From an uncultured Eubacteriales bacterium (GTDB lineage Bacteria; Bacillota; Clostridia; Oscillospirales; CAG-272): DNA of 64,000 nt. The notes beneath the pieces are model-generated. The model was not told where the DNA came from. It worked only from the letters and a program-made list of their open reading frames with translations, and did not search any database. The position numbers and the translations under genes are program-made. This document shows, one piece after another, positions 1-7,678 of this stretch (positions within the stretch are counted from its first letter, which is position 1; each line of letters begins with the position of its first letter). The DNA is taken from the NCBI GenBank assembly GCA_934402395.1, contig CAKRTQ010000004.1, positions 62,001 through 126,000 on the forward strand, written 5' to 3'.

Positions 1-1137
1 GGTATCACAGGCATCCAGCTGCTTGATTTCAATACAGTCTATCAGCTTTATGCCGACCGCCGCGACGGAACATCGGGCGGCGCGGCGCGTATGCTGTTCA
101 TACCCGATCTGCTCGGATATTTTCTCACGGGCGAGCAGGCGTGCGAATACACGGTGGCATCAACCGGTGCGCTGCTTGATGCAAAGACCGGAGACTTTTC
201 ACCCGAAATACTCTCCGCGCTCGGGCTTGACCGCAGCTTTTTTGCGCCGTCCGTCACTCCCGGCACGCCGCTCGGCACACTTTTGCCGGAGGTAGCGGCA
301 GATGTCGGCGGTTCTCGCGTCGGCGTTGTAAGCATAGCCTCTCACGACACTGCCTCCGCCGTGCTTGCGGTGCCCGCAAAGGAAAACGAAAAATTCATAT
401 ATATCAGCTCCGGCACATGGTCGCTGCTCGGAACCGAGCTTTCCGCACCGGTGATAAACGACAAAACGCTTGAGCGCAACTTTACCAATGAAGGCGGCGC
501 GAACGGAAAGATACGCTTTTTGAAGAACATAATGGGACTCTGGATCCTTCAGGAGTCGCGCCGGCAGTGGCGGCGCGAGGGCAAAGGCGAGGATGAAATA
601 GGCTTTGATGCGCTTTCCCGGGCGGCTGAGGCGGCTGACGCATGCCGCTCTGTTATAGATCCTGACGATCCCGTGTTTGCCACACCGGGCGATATGCCGA
701 AGAGGATCGCAGAATACTGCCGCCGCACCGGTCAGCACGTACCGGAAACACCCGGTGAGACGGTGCGCGTGATATTTGACAGCCTGGCGCTATGCTACCG
801 CCGCACGATAGAGGGGATATCCGGACTTTGCGGCTTTGTACCCGATGCCGTAAACATAGTCGGCGGCGGCGCAAAGGACGCACTGCTCAACCGCATAACC
901 GCAGACATATGCGGTATTCCGGTGGTCGCCGGTCCTGCGGAGGCGACAGCTGTCGGCAATATCGCTCTTCAGCTCATGGTTGCCGAGGGGCTTACCTCCG
1001 GAGACGCGCGCGGGCTGATACGCCGTTCGTTCCTGACCGAGACCTACCTTCCCGTATCGCCGTGCGGGCGGTATGACGAGCCGTATTCAAGGTTTGACCG
1101 GCTTGTCACACGGCGCGAGGCAGGCGCGGATTTGTGA
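1..1137 (+). CDS. rhaB: Rhamnulokinase, 5' end cut by window
   Basis: This FGGY-family sugar kinase phosphorylates L-rhamnulose in rhamnose catabolism. The reading frame is open from base 1, so the first ~100 residues of a normally ~480-residue protein lie outside the window; 378 codons are visible. The opening segment (TGIQLLDFNTVYQLYA) and the SSGTWSLLGTEL motif are typical of rhamnulokinases rather than xylulo- or glycerokinases. NIVGGGAKD near the C-terminus is the conserved FGGY nucleotide-binding region. An ATG at 91 is internal, because homologous sequence continues upstream of it. The gene is followed by an ~88-bp gap with only a weak hairpin (about 1181-1200) and then the PRPP synthetase promoter. 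Other rhamnose genes, if present, would lie upstream. Confidence 0.9.
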   Translation, partial: GITGIQLLDFNTVYQLYADRRDGTSGGAARMLFIPDLLGYFLTGEQACEYTVASTGALLDAKTGDFSPEILSALGLDRSFFAPSVTPGTPLGTLLPEVAADVGGSRVGVVSIASHDTASAVLAVPAKENEKFIYISSGTWSLLGTELSAPVINDKTLERNFTNEGGANGKIRFLKNIMGLWILQESRRQWRREGKGEDEIGFDALSRAAEAADACRSVIDPDDPVFATPGDMPKRIAEYCRRTGQHVPETPGETVRVIFDSLALCYRRTIEGISGLCGFVPDAVNIVGGGAKDALLNRITADICGIPVVAGPAEATAVGNIALQLMVAEGLTSGDARGLIRRSFLTETYLPVSPCGRYDEPYSRFDRLVTRREAGADL

Positions 1138-1225
1138 TTGTGTCAAAATAAGGGACGATGGATGTGCCGCTTGTTCGGAAATACGACGAAATTGTATTTT
1201 TCGACAATAAACCGCCCGAAACATA

Positions 1226-1254
1226 TTGCTAACGCACGGATTATATGTTATAAT
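1226..1254 (+). promoter_or_regulatory. Sigma-A promoter of PRPP synthetase gene
   Basis: TTGCTA (1226-1231) and TATAAT (1249-1254) are separated by 17 bp. The site lies about 85 bp upstream of the chosen ATG at 1340 and excludes starts within the promoter itself. Confidence 0.7.
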
Positions 1255-1339
1255 TAATATGTATGTTGTGTGCGGGAGGCAGTCGGCGTGTCCGTTATCC
1301 TGCATAAATTTAAAACGGAATATTCATTTTGGGGGATGT

Positions 1340-2479
1340 ATGAAAGATATTCTTTACGGCGAGCTTGGCATAATCGGCATGGAGGGCTGTGAAGGCTTCA
1401 CTTCACAGGTCGATAACTACATCAGGGAGTGGCGCGGCGCCACAGAGAGCTTTCTTGTCGGCGCGGAATGCCCGCGTTTCGGCAGCGGCGAGGCAAAGGG
1501 GCTTATAAAAAGCTCGGTCCGCGGACTTGACCTCTACATTATCTGCGATATGTTCAATTACGGCGTGACCTATAAGATGCGCGGTAAAGACCACGAAAAG
1601 AGCCCCGACGATCATTATGCCGACCTCAAGCGCATAGTCGGCGCGGTAGAGGGAAAGGCAAGACGCATTTCCGTTATCATGCCCATGCTTTATGAGGGCA
1701 GACAGCACAAGCGCACAACGCGCGAGTCGCTTGACTGCGCAATGATGCTGCGTGAGCTTGAAACCATAGGCGTGCGCAATCTGATAACCTTCGATGCACA
1801 TGATGACCGCGTTCAGAATGCCGTACCGTTTATGGGCTTTGACAACTACCGTCCCACCTACCAGATGGTAAAGGCGTTGGTGCGCGTCATGCCCGATATA
1901 GAATTTGAAAAAGACAAGCTTATTATCATTTCCCCCGACGAGGGCGCAATGGGAAGATGTATGTATTTCTCATCGGTCCTCGGGCTTGATGTCGGTATGT
2001 TCTACAAGAGACGCGATTATTCACGCGTTGTCGGCGGACGCAATCCGATAGTGGCTCATGAGTACCTCGGACGCGACCTTACCGGAATGGATGTTATCAT
2101 AGTCGATGATATGATATCCTCGGGCGAGTCCTTCTTTGACGTTGCGCGTCAGATAAAGAACCGCGGCGCAAAGAGAATATTCAGCTTTGCCACATTCGGA
2201 CTCTTTACGAGCGGGCTCGAGGGCTTTGACCGCGCTTTTGAAGAGGGGCTGTTCGACAAGGTGTTCACCACAAACCTGATCTATACCGATCCCGCAATAA
2301 AGACCAGACCGTGGTACGTTGAGGTCAATATGAGCAAGTATGTATCATACATCATTGACACGCTCAACCATGATGAGTCGATAAGTCTTATACTTGACCC
2401 TGTACAGAAGATCCATGCGCTGCTTGAACGGCACAATGCCGAGAAAAAGGCAAAGCAGCTCAATATATTCGGAAACTGA
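1340..2479 (+). CDS. prs: Ribose-phosphate pyrophosphokinase (long form)
   Basis: This enzyme transfers pyrophosphate from ATP to ribose 5-phosphate, giving PRPP for purine, pyrimidine, NAD, His and Trp synthesis. The 379-residue protein carries the three family landmarks: a DAHDDRVQ segment equivalent to the catalytic histidine region, a flexible-loop KRRDYSRVVGGR segment, and the PRPP-binding loop IIVDDMISSGES. It is longer than the ~315-residue classical bacterial enzyme and belongs to the longer form seen in Clostridia. The ATG at 1340 is preceded by GGGGGATGT. An upstream in-frame GTG/ATG extension would start inside the promoter and is rejected. The gene is monocistronic, with its own promoter and a strong terminator. 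Confidence 0.9.
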   Translation: MKDILYGELGIIGMEGCEGFTSQVDNYIREWRGATESFLVGAECPRFGSGEAKGLIKSSVRGLDLYIICDMFNYGVTYKMRGKDHEKSPDDHYADLKRIVGAVEGKARRISVIMPMLYEGRQHKRTTRESLDCAMMLRELETIGVRNLITFDAHDDRVQNAVPFMGFDNYRPTYQMVKALVRVMPDIEFEKDKLIIISPDEGAMGRCMYFSSVLGLDVGMFYKRRDYSRVVGGRNPIVAHEYLGRDLTGMDVIIVDDMISSGESFFDVARQIKNRGAKRIFSFATFGLFTSGLEGFDRAFEEGLFDKVFTTNLIYTDPAIKTRPWYVEVNMSKYVSYIIDTLNHDESISLILDPVQKIHALLERHNAEKKAKQLNIFGN

Positions 2480-2513
2480 AAAAAGGCTTCCGGACGCCGG
2501 GACCACTGTCTGA

Positions 2514-2557
2514 TGGGTGCTGAAAAACTCAATATGAGTTTTTCAGCACCCATTTTT
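2514..2557 (+). terminator. Intrinsic terminator after prs
   Basis: A perfect 17-bp stem (2514-2530 with 2536-2552) with a 5-nt loop is followed directly by TTTTT. The core AAAAACTC...GAGTTTTT recurs in other terminators of the window (6039-6084 and, imperfectly, 29708-29755). Confidence 0.92.
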
Positions 2558-2578
2558 CGTATAAAATCGGTTTTATGC

Positions 2579-2607
2579 TTGAAAAAGATCCCCGGATGTG
2601 GTATTAT
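2579..2607 (+). promoter_or_regulatory. Probable sigma-A promoter of ispE
   Basis: TTGAAA (2579-2584) lies 17 bp upstream of TATTAT (2602-2607). An overlapping TATAAT at 2605-2610 would give a 20-bp spacer. The site is 34-60 bp upstream of the ispE ATG. Confidence 0.55.
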
Positions 2608-2640
2608 AATTACAACCGAAAAAAATACGGATGATTTTGT

Positions 2641-3531
2641 ATGAAAAAGATCAGGATAAACGCAAATGCAAAGATAAATCTGTTCCTTGAGGTCGGCGCA
2701 CGCCGACCGGACGGATATCACGATATTGAAAGCGTGATGCAGTCGGTCACGCTTTCGGATACTGTTACCGTGATGGCGGGAGACGGTGCGGAGAGCGGAA
2801 TCAGACTTGAGTGCGGAGCTCTGCCGACTGATGAGAGAAATATCGCGTACCGTGCAGCTGCGCTTTTCTGCGCCGAGGCGGGAATAGAACCGCGCGTTTC
2901 TGTCGTTGTTGAAAAAAACATTCCCGTCGCTGCCGGGCTTGCCGGCGGCAGCACAGACGGCGCAGCGGTACTGCGTGCGCTGAATCTGATCTACGGCGGA
3001 GTGCTTGACAGCGCACGGCTGGTGCGGATTGCCGCACGGATAGGAGCTGATGTTCCTTTCTGCCTTATTGGGGGAACGATGCTGGCAGGCGGTATCGGGG
3101 ATGTACTGTCTCCGTGTCATGAGATGCCGGACTGTCATATCCTCATAATCAAGCGCAGCGAGGGCGTGCTTACCCCGGAGGCGTTCCGTGAGCTTGACCG
3201 CTCGCGTGAGGGTGTGCGTTACACCGGACGCAGTGCGGAGCGCATGCTTGCCGCATTACGCACCGGAGATATCTCCGAAATAGGCAACGAGCTGTACAAT
3301 GCCTTCGGGACTCTTCCGTATGCTTCGCGCCTCGGCGCGGATGTTATTGCCGCGACCTGTCGCGATCACGGTGGATACCCGCTTCTCAGCGGCAGCGGTC
3401 CCTCCGTGTTTGCGCTGTTTGCGGATGAGAAGGATGCCGCAGCGGCTGAGGTGGCTGTGCGAGCCGCATACCACGACGCGACGGTCTGTCTCTGCCGTCC
3501 CGCGCGTAAAATGACGATGGATATAATATAA
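2641..3531 (+). CDS. ispE: 4-diphosphocytidyl-2-C-methyl-D-erythritol kinase
   Basis: This GHMP-family kinase performs the ATP-dependent step of the MEP (non-mevalonate) isoprenoid pathway. The 296-residue length is normal. The N-terminal NANAKINLFLEVGARRPDGYH, with its conserved Lys and His, and the glycine-rich ATP loop PVAAGLAGGSTDGAA at about residues 98-112 are both intact. The C-terminal GHMP motif LLSGSGPSVFALF is also present. The start codon has only a weak ribosome-binding site (ACGGA). The gene appears transcribed from the promoter just upstream. It indicates that isoprenoids are made by the MEP route. Confidence 0.93.
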   Translation: MKKIRINANAKINLFLEVGARRPDGYHDIESVMQSVTLSDTVTVMAGDGAESGIRLECGALPTDERNIAYRAAALFCAEAGIEPRVSVVVEKNIPVAAGLAGGSTDGAAVLRALNLIYGGVLDSARLVRIAARIGADVPFCLIGGTMLAGGIGDVLSPCHEMPDCHILIIKRSEGVLTPEAFRELDRSREGVRYTGRSAERMLAALRTGDISEIGNELYNAFGTLPYASRLGADVIAATCRDHGGYPLLSGSGPSVFALFADEKDAAAAEVAVRAAYHDATVCLCRPARKMTMDII

Positions 3532-3607
3532 TTATTGCATTTCAGACTTGTATGGTTATTTCCGTTGATGTATTGTGTGGAATGTTATGTAAGGGAGAGC
3601 TTGCGCT

Positions 3608-4750
3608 ATGAGTACATCGCTTGCTGTGATAGACAATATGAACACTGATTATATACCAAATGATAACACACAGCATAAATATGTTAGCGCACACATCAAT
3701 AATATAAGTTTCCCCAAAAGTATAAACGAGCTTGAAACATTTATTTACCAAAACGAGCGCTATAATGTTGAAGATATAATAAATGAGTCTGAAAACGGAT
3801 ATGTGATTTGGACGGTACCTCGCAGCAGCGCGATTGATGATATAGTATTGTTTTTTCATGCAAAGACAGCAATACAATGGATTAGAAAATTAGAAACAGC
3901 AGCTAAAAACATAGACGATGAAACACATAACAAAGATCTCATATTTGAATGGCTAAAAAGGGCACGAACACTATACTCAAAGTATGGCGGCAAAATATTC
4001 GCCATCGGTCGAATAGACAGTCCTCCGGAATATGATAATTCCGATGATTATCCCCATCACTGGTCCGGACGCATATATGCAAAGGTGTGTGATATTTGCT
4101 TATTGAATGTTCCGATAGATATCTCTGAATTCAACTCTTTTATACTTGTTTCGCGTCAAAGTGCCATTACTCAATTACCGTCAAAAGAGTATGAAAAGTT
4201 AAAAAATATTATTGTTTCAAAAAATAGATATGTTCCGGACTATTTTCTAAATGATAAAATTGGAGATGATGCTCTTTTCAAAACAAATATTGATAACTTT
4301 TTGACTATTAACAGAGCGCGTCGAAAAAGATTTTTGCTGGAGGCAGATTTCCGATCGTATTATGTTGATTATTTTCTCAAGGTGTTATCCGGGAAAAAGT
4401 GCTATCAGGAGTGCCAGTGCTTTTCTCCGTCAACTCCGTTTGCGCGTGTTGATAATATCATAGAATTCTGCGGCAAAAAGATTTTGTTTGAGGTGAAGTT
4501 AAACATAGAATTAGAAAGAGACCTAATTTCTCAACTAAATCAGTATGTTTATGCTGATTATGTTATCTTGGCAGATGGTCGAAATCAAAAAGAATATGAC
4601 TTTGAAAAGAACTATATGTTTGTTATAGATATGTATTCTGTATATAAGTATATAACGGCGGAAAGGAGAATTATCAAAATATTTGATTTGGACGATTTAA
4701 AAGATGCCGTTGATATTTGTAAACAAATGAAGAAGGCGGTCTGCGACTGA
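3608..4750 (+). CDS. Orphan protein: EVE/PUA-like domain plus PD-(D/E)XK nuclease-like domain
   Basis: No named family was recognised with certainty. The 380-residue protein appears to have two parts. Residues ~65-203 read like an EVE/PUA-like base-reader fold: an aromatic VIWTVPRSS strand, DDIVLFFHA, GKIFAIGRIDSPP, a late strand RIYAKVCDI and the closing VSRQSAITQLPSKEYEKL. Residues ~237-350 have the layout of a PD-(D/E)XK nuclease: E245 in the first helix, D282 in ARVDNIIEF, E295-V-K297 in ILFEVKLN, then a QLNQY helix (Q309, Q312). The gene is strikingly AT-rich (many AAA, ATA, AAT codons) against GC-rich neighbours, suggesting acquisition. It is flanked by ordinary genes, with no methyltransferase or integrase beside it. 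The start has GGGAGA about 10 bp upstream. A weak promoter (TTGTAT 3548, TATTGT 3571) is possible. Function is inferred as modified-DNA restriction or another nucleic-acid role. Confidence 0.6.
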   Translation: MSTSLAVIDNMNTDYIPNDNTQHKYVSAHINNISFPKSINELETFIYQNERYNVEDIINESENGYVIWTVPRSSAIDDIVLFFHAKTAIQWIRKLETAAKNIDDETHNKDLIFEWLKRARTLYSKYGGKIFAIGRIDSPPEYDNSDDYPHHWSGRIYAKVCDICLLNVPIDISEFNSFILVSRQSAITQLPSKEYEKLKNIIVSKNRYVPDYFLNDKIGDDALFKTNIDNFLTINRARRKRFLLEADFRSYYVDYFLKVLSGKKCYQECQCFSPSTPFARVDNIIEFCGKKILFEVKLNIELERDLISQLNQYVYADYVILADGRNQKEYDFEKNYMFVIDMYSVYKYITAERRIIKIFDLDDLKDAVDICKQMKKAVCD

Positions 4751-4857
4751 GCAGAATAAAAAAATATGTTCGACCGCATAAGATGCTGAACAAGCATACC
4801 GTGAAATTAAGCACTAATCAAAAGATTATTAAACTTATGCAAAAGGGAGATTAAACA

Positions 4858-6030
4858 ATGAGCGAACTTGACAAAAATATCTATTACGGCAAGGGATATG
4901 CCGGACTTTACGATGATTATATGGACTTCATCAACTATGTATTCGGCTTCAACGGAAACTCAAGCGATTTCAAAAAGCTGTTGCCAAAGCTTTACCGTCC
5001 CGAGGATGATCCCGCCGCAAACTCCTATGTCGCGGTCGAGGAAGGAAGGATCAAAGCGGCGGTCGGTGCGTTTGACCTTGATATCTCGGTCGACGGAGAG
5101 ATACTCCGCACGCGCGGCATCGGCAATGTAGCCGTTCACCCTTATGCACGTTCGCGCGGTTATATGCGCCGCCTCATGAACGATGCGGTGGATGATATGA
5201 TCCGCGACGGGATTGATTTTTCCACTCTCGGTGGGAGACGCCAGAGGTACAATTATTTTTCGTACGATAAGGTGGGGCAGAGCATTTCTCTCAGCTTCAA
5301 TTCGGATAATATGCGCCACACATTCGGTTCGCCGCGTACACATTCCATGGCGATCCGCCGTATAGCCGCCAATGACGGCGCGGCGCTTGACCATATAGCG
5401 GCGCTGCATGAAACGCTGCCCGTACACGGAGTGAGAAACCGCGAACGGCTTTACGATATACTTACCTCGTGGAGTTCATCCGTATGGTATGGCGTTGAGG
5501 ACGATGTATGCGTCGGTTATGCCGTTGTCAAGGATGATACCGTAAACGAGATCGCCGTTGCCGACGAGAGCAGAATCGCGGAGTTCACCGTGGCGCTCTT
5601 TGACGCTGTCGGGCGCGGCAAGCTGACCGTCAACCTTCCTACATTCATGCCCGGATATGTGGAGCGTCTCTGCCGCATCTGCGAGTGGTACAGCATATCT
5701 CCCGAAAAGTCCTTCTCGGTGCTGAACTACGAGCGCACCGTGCGCGCATTCCTGCGTCTTAAGGCAAAATGCGCATCCGTCCCGATGCCCGACGGCGAGC
5801 TTACCATGCTCATACACGGAAGGGGAGGGGACGAGAACATTACCGTTTCGGTAAAGAACGGTGTCCCGGATGTCCGCAGGACAGACAAAAAAGCCGATCT
5901 TGAGTATGATCACCTCACGGCAATGAACGTTCTGTTTGCACCGCTTTGCCCCGAGCGCGACCGCCTTCCCGTGTTCGCGCGCATCTGGTTCCCGCTGCCC
6001 ATATTCATTTATTACGCCGACGCGGTGTAA
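4858..6030 (+). CDS. GNAT acetyltransferase, Eis-like
   Basis: The 390-residue protein resembles the Eis family: an N-terminal GNAT domain, a second GNAT-like domain and a C-terminal SCP2-like segment (~300-390). The acetyl-CoA-binding region is visible as GNVAVHPYARSRGYMRRLM at about residues 88-106. Family members acetylate amines of small molecules such as aminoglycosides, or lysines. The substrate here cannot be predicted. The start is supported by AAAAGGGAGA upstream of the ATG. Codon use returns to the GC-rich genome norm, in contrast to the preceding AT-rich gene. A strong bidirectional-looking hairpin follows. Confidence 0.8.
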   Translation: MSELDKNIYYGKGYAGLYDDYMDFINYVFGFNGNSSDFKKLLPKLYRPEDDPAANSYVAVEEGRIKAAVGAFDLDISVDGEILRTRGIGNVAVHPYARSRGYMRRLMNDAVDDMIRDGIDFSTLGGRRQRYNYFSYDKVGQSISLSFNSDNMRHTFGSPRTHSMAIRRIAANDGAALDHIAALHETLPVHGVRNRERLYDILTSWSSSVWYGVEDDVCVGYAVVKDDTVNEIAVADESRIAEFTVALFDAVGRGKLTVNLPTFMPGYVERLCRICEWYSISPEKSFSVLNYERTVRAFLRLKAKCASVPMPDGELTMLIHGRGGDENITVSVKNGVPDVRRTDKKADLEYDHLTAMNVLFAPLCPERDRLPVFARIWFPLPIFIYYADAV

Positions 6031-6038
6031 TAAAATAA

Positions 6039-6084
6039 AAAGAGGCTGTAAAAAAACTCATTTGAGTTTTTTTACAGCCTCTTT
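6039..6084. terminator. Terminator, near-perfect 22-bp inverted repeat
   Basis: Bases 6039-6060 and 6063-6084 are reverse complements. The A-rich and T-rich flanks allow termination in either direction: after the acetyltransferase gene (+) or after the MazG-like gene (-). It shares the AAAAACTC/GAGTTTTT core with the prs terminator. Confidence 0.85.
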
Positions 6085-6220
6085 GACATTGTTTCCGACC
6101 ACCGAACGTCGCTGCTTTTCGACAAAAAAGCTGAAAAACAACGGTGTTGAGGGCTGGGAAATCAAGGTCGCATCAAAATGCCGGGATCCCGGCCTGCCGC
6201 TTCTTCAAGCCCGACCGGGT

Positions 6221-6547
6221 TTACCAGCGTTTCATGTTTTTGTTGAATTTCGCGGTGTATGCGTTCTTCAGTTCCTCGGATGTGATCCCGTAGCACAGCA
6301 TTATGTCATTGTAATACATAAGAACATCTGCCATTTCCTCAACCAGGTCTTTTCTGAGTTCTTCGTTTGCCGCAACGTTTGCTCCACCGTGCTTTTTTAC
6401 AATGTCTATCACTTCACCTATTTCGCCGACCATCCAGAGCAGTTTATTCTGACCCGTCGCCGGACAAACAGGTTCCCACTTTTGCTTGTACCTGTCCTGA
6501 AGTATCCTTTGCATTTCCTGCATTTCGTTGATGCCGAAGTCGGTCAT
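6221..6547 (-). CDS. MazG-like nucleotide pyrophosphohydrolase
   Basis: This is a 108-residue all-alpha NTP pyrophosphohydrolase, a family that hydrolyses (d)NTPs or modified nucleotides to the monophosphate. The metal-binding signature is seen as GEIGEVIDIV followed after ~20 residues by EEMADVLMYYND, the ExxE...ExxD pattern of MazG-like proteins. An ATG at 6568 would add seven residues, but a GGAGGAAAAG Shine-Dalgarno lies inside that extension and points to the ATG at 6547. It has its own promoter (6586-6614) and sits downstream of the tRNA operon terminator, so it is probably transcribed separately. Confidence 0.8.
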   Translation of the reverse strand: MTDFGINEMQEMQRILQDRYKQKWEPVCPATGQNKLLWMVGEIGEVIDIVKKHGGANVAANEELRKDLVEEMADVLMYYNDIMLCYGITSEELKNAYTAKFNKNMKRW

Positions 6548-6585
6548 TTTCTTTTCCTCCGTGAGCATGATTTGCTTTCACGCAT

Positions 6586-6614
6586 ATTATATCATAAATC
6601 GCATTTGGAATCAA
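6586..6614 (-). promoter_or_regulatory. Sigma-A promoter of MazG-like gene
   Basis: On the minus strand TTGATT (6614-6609) and TATAAT (6591-6586) are separated by 17 bp, about 40 bp upstream of the start codon. Confidence 0.7.
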
Positions 6615-6640
6615 CTTCGCGGTCACAGCAACGGAAATAT

Positions 6641-6672
6641 AAAAAAGCACTTGCGTACGCAAGTGCTTTTTT
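6641..6672 (-). terminator. Terminator of tRNA operon
   Basis: A fully palindromic 32-bp element: A6, a 10-bp GCACTTGCGT arm, its exact complement, then T6. It lies 3 bp beyond the encoded CCA of tRNA-His and can act in both orientations. Confidence 0.88.
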
Positions 6673-6674
6673 AA

Positions 6675-6752
6675 TGGGGTGAGTGATGGGATTTGAACCC
6701 ACTGCCTTCAGGGCCACAACCTGACGCTCTAGCCAATTGAGCTACACCCACC
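6675..6752 (-). tRNA. tRNA-His (GTG)
   Basis: The minus strand folds as a cloverleaf: acceptor GTGGGTG with CACTCAC, anticodon stem TCAGG/CCTGA around loop TTGTGGC (anticodon GTG), and T loop TTCAAAT. A G at -1 (6752) faces C73, as required for histidine tRNA, and the CCA tail is encoded. Confidence 0.95.
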
Positions 6753-6755
6753 ATA

Positions 6756-6832
6756 TGGCGCGTCTTAAGGGACTCGAACCCCCGACCTACTGCTTAGAAG
6801 GCAGTTGCTCTATCCAGCTGAGCTAAAGACGC
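6756..6832 (-). tRNA. tRNA-Arg (TCT)
   Basis: The 77-nt cloverleaf on the minus strand has acceptor GCGTCTT/AAGACGC, anticodon loop TTCTAAG between CTGCC and its partner arm (anticodon TCT), T loop TTCGAGT and an encoded CCA. It is three bases from tRNA-His. Confidence 0.95.
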
Positions 6833-6869
6833 ATGACCCGCTGTAACGGGGGATTTTCCTTTCGGAAAG

Positions 6870-6943
<74 letters not shown>

Positions 6944-6969
6944 ACAAGTGTTTTCAAAACTGCCTTAAT

Positions 6970-6998
6970 ATAATACCACACAGTGCGGAATTTGTCAA
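6970..6998 (-). promoter_or_regulatory. Sigma-A promoter of tRNA operon
   Basis: On the minus strand a consensus TTGACA (6998-6993), a 17-bp spacer and TATTAT (6975-6970) lie about 27 bp upstream of the tRNA-Gly 5' end. This is strong, as expected for stable RNA. Confidence 0.85.
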
Positions 6999-7047
6999 CC
7001 CCTAAATCGAAAAAAACAAATTTTTTTTGATGTTTTTTTCTTGATAC

Positions 7048-7076
7048 TTGATATGCGGCGTGAATTGTGCTAAAAT
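7048..7076 (+). promoter_or_regulatory. Sigma-A promoter of yqeG operon
   Basis: TTGATA (7048-7053), a 17-bp spacer and TAAAAT (7071-7076). It rules out the in-frame GTG at 7067 and ATG at 7079 as starts of the next gene. Confidence 0.75.
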
Positions 7077-7111
7077 ATATGCGGCAAAATTTATTCTTCG
7101 CGGTGGATGAT

Positions 7112-7678
7112 ATGAAAAAAAGCACACCTTCCGGCGATGCGTGCCGAAAAAAAACGCGCAGGACGCTCGTCCCGGATTATATGTTTGAAAAATTTGACGA
7201 TATCGGAGTGGATTTTCTCCGAAGCGAGGGCGTTTCGTCGCTTATAATAGACATCGACAACACACTGGCTCCGTATGAGGTCGCTGAGCCGGATGAACGC
7301 ACGTTCCGTTGGTTCGAGGCGCTGGCGGAAGCGGGGATAGGCGCGGCGCTTGTTTCAAACAACGACCGCACGCGTGTTGAACGTTATAACAGCCGTCTTT
7401 CGCTCCCGGCGTATTACGACTGTCACAAGCCGTCCCGCAAGTATCTGCGCAAAGCAATGGAGGACATAGGCGCCGAGTCCGGGTCAACGCTTTTCCTCGG
7501 CGATCAGATATTCACCGATGTTGTCGCGGCGAGGCGTATGGGATTACGCGCTGCCGTTGTTCCGCCGATAAAAGACAAAAAAACGGTTTTTTTCAGGTTC
7601 AAAAGATTGATGGAACGTCCGATAATGCGCCGCTATCACAGACGTGCGGCGGGAAGGAAGGCTGCAAAACATGAATAA
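7112..7678 (+). CDS. yqeG: YqeG family HAD IIIA-type phosphatase
   Basis: A 188-residue HAD-superfamily phosphatase. HAD motifs are visible: DIDNTLAP with the two catalytic aspartates (motif I), ALVSNND (motif II), the lysine in HKPSRKYL (motif III) and GDQIFTDV (motif IV). Related YqeG/GEP4 proteins act on phosphatidylglycerophosphate in mitochondria and cyanobacteria. The bacterial Firmicutes role is less certain, and in other Firmicutes yqeG usually lies beside yqeH/aroE, which is not the case here. The start at 7112 is chosen because the upstream alternatives overlap the promoter. The 3' end overlaps the next gene by 8 bp. Confidence 0.82.
   Translation: MKKSTPSGDACRKKTRRTLVPDYMFEKFDDIGVDFLRSEGVSSLIIDIDNTLAPYEVAEPDERTFRWFEALAEAGIGAALVSNNDRTRVERYNSRLSLPAYYDCHKPSRKYLRKAMEDIGAESGSTLFLGDQIFTDVVAARRMGLRAAVVPPIKDKKTVFFRFKRLMERPIMRRYHRRAAGRKAAKHE

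Noticed and set aside
199..738. 179-codon minus-strand frame opposite rhaB
   Set aside because: Antisense to a clear FGGY kinase; arises from GC-rich third positions, with no ribosome-binding site or homology.
1226..1339. N-terminal extension of the PRPP synthetase
   Set aside because: Would start within the promoter; the protein family begins at the ATG at 1340, which has a ribosome-binding site.
2281..3138. 285-codon minus-strand frame across the prs terminator and ispE
   Set aside because: Spans a promoter, a terminator and two real genes on the other strand; composition is that of a reverse-frame shadow.
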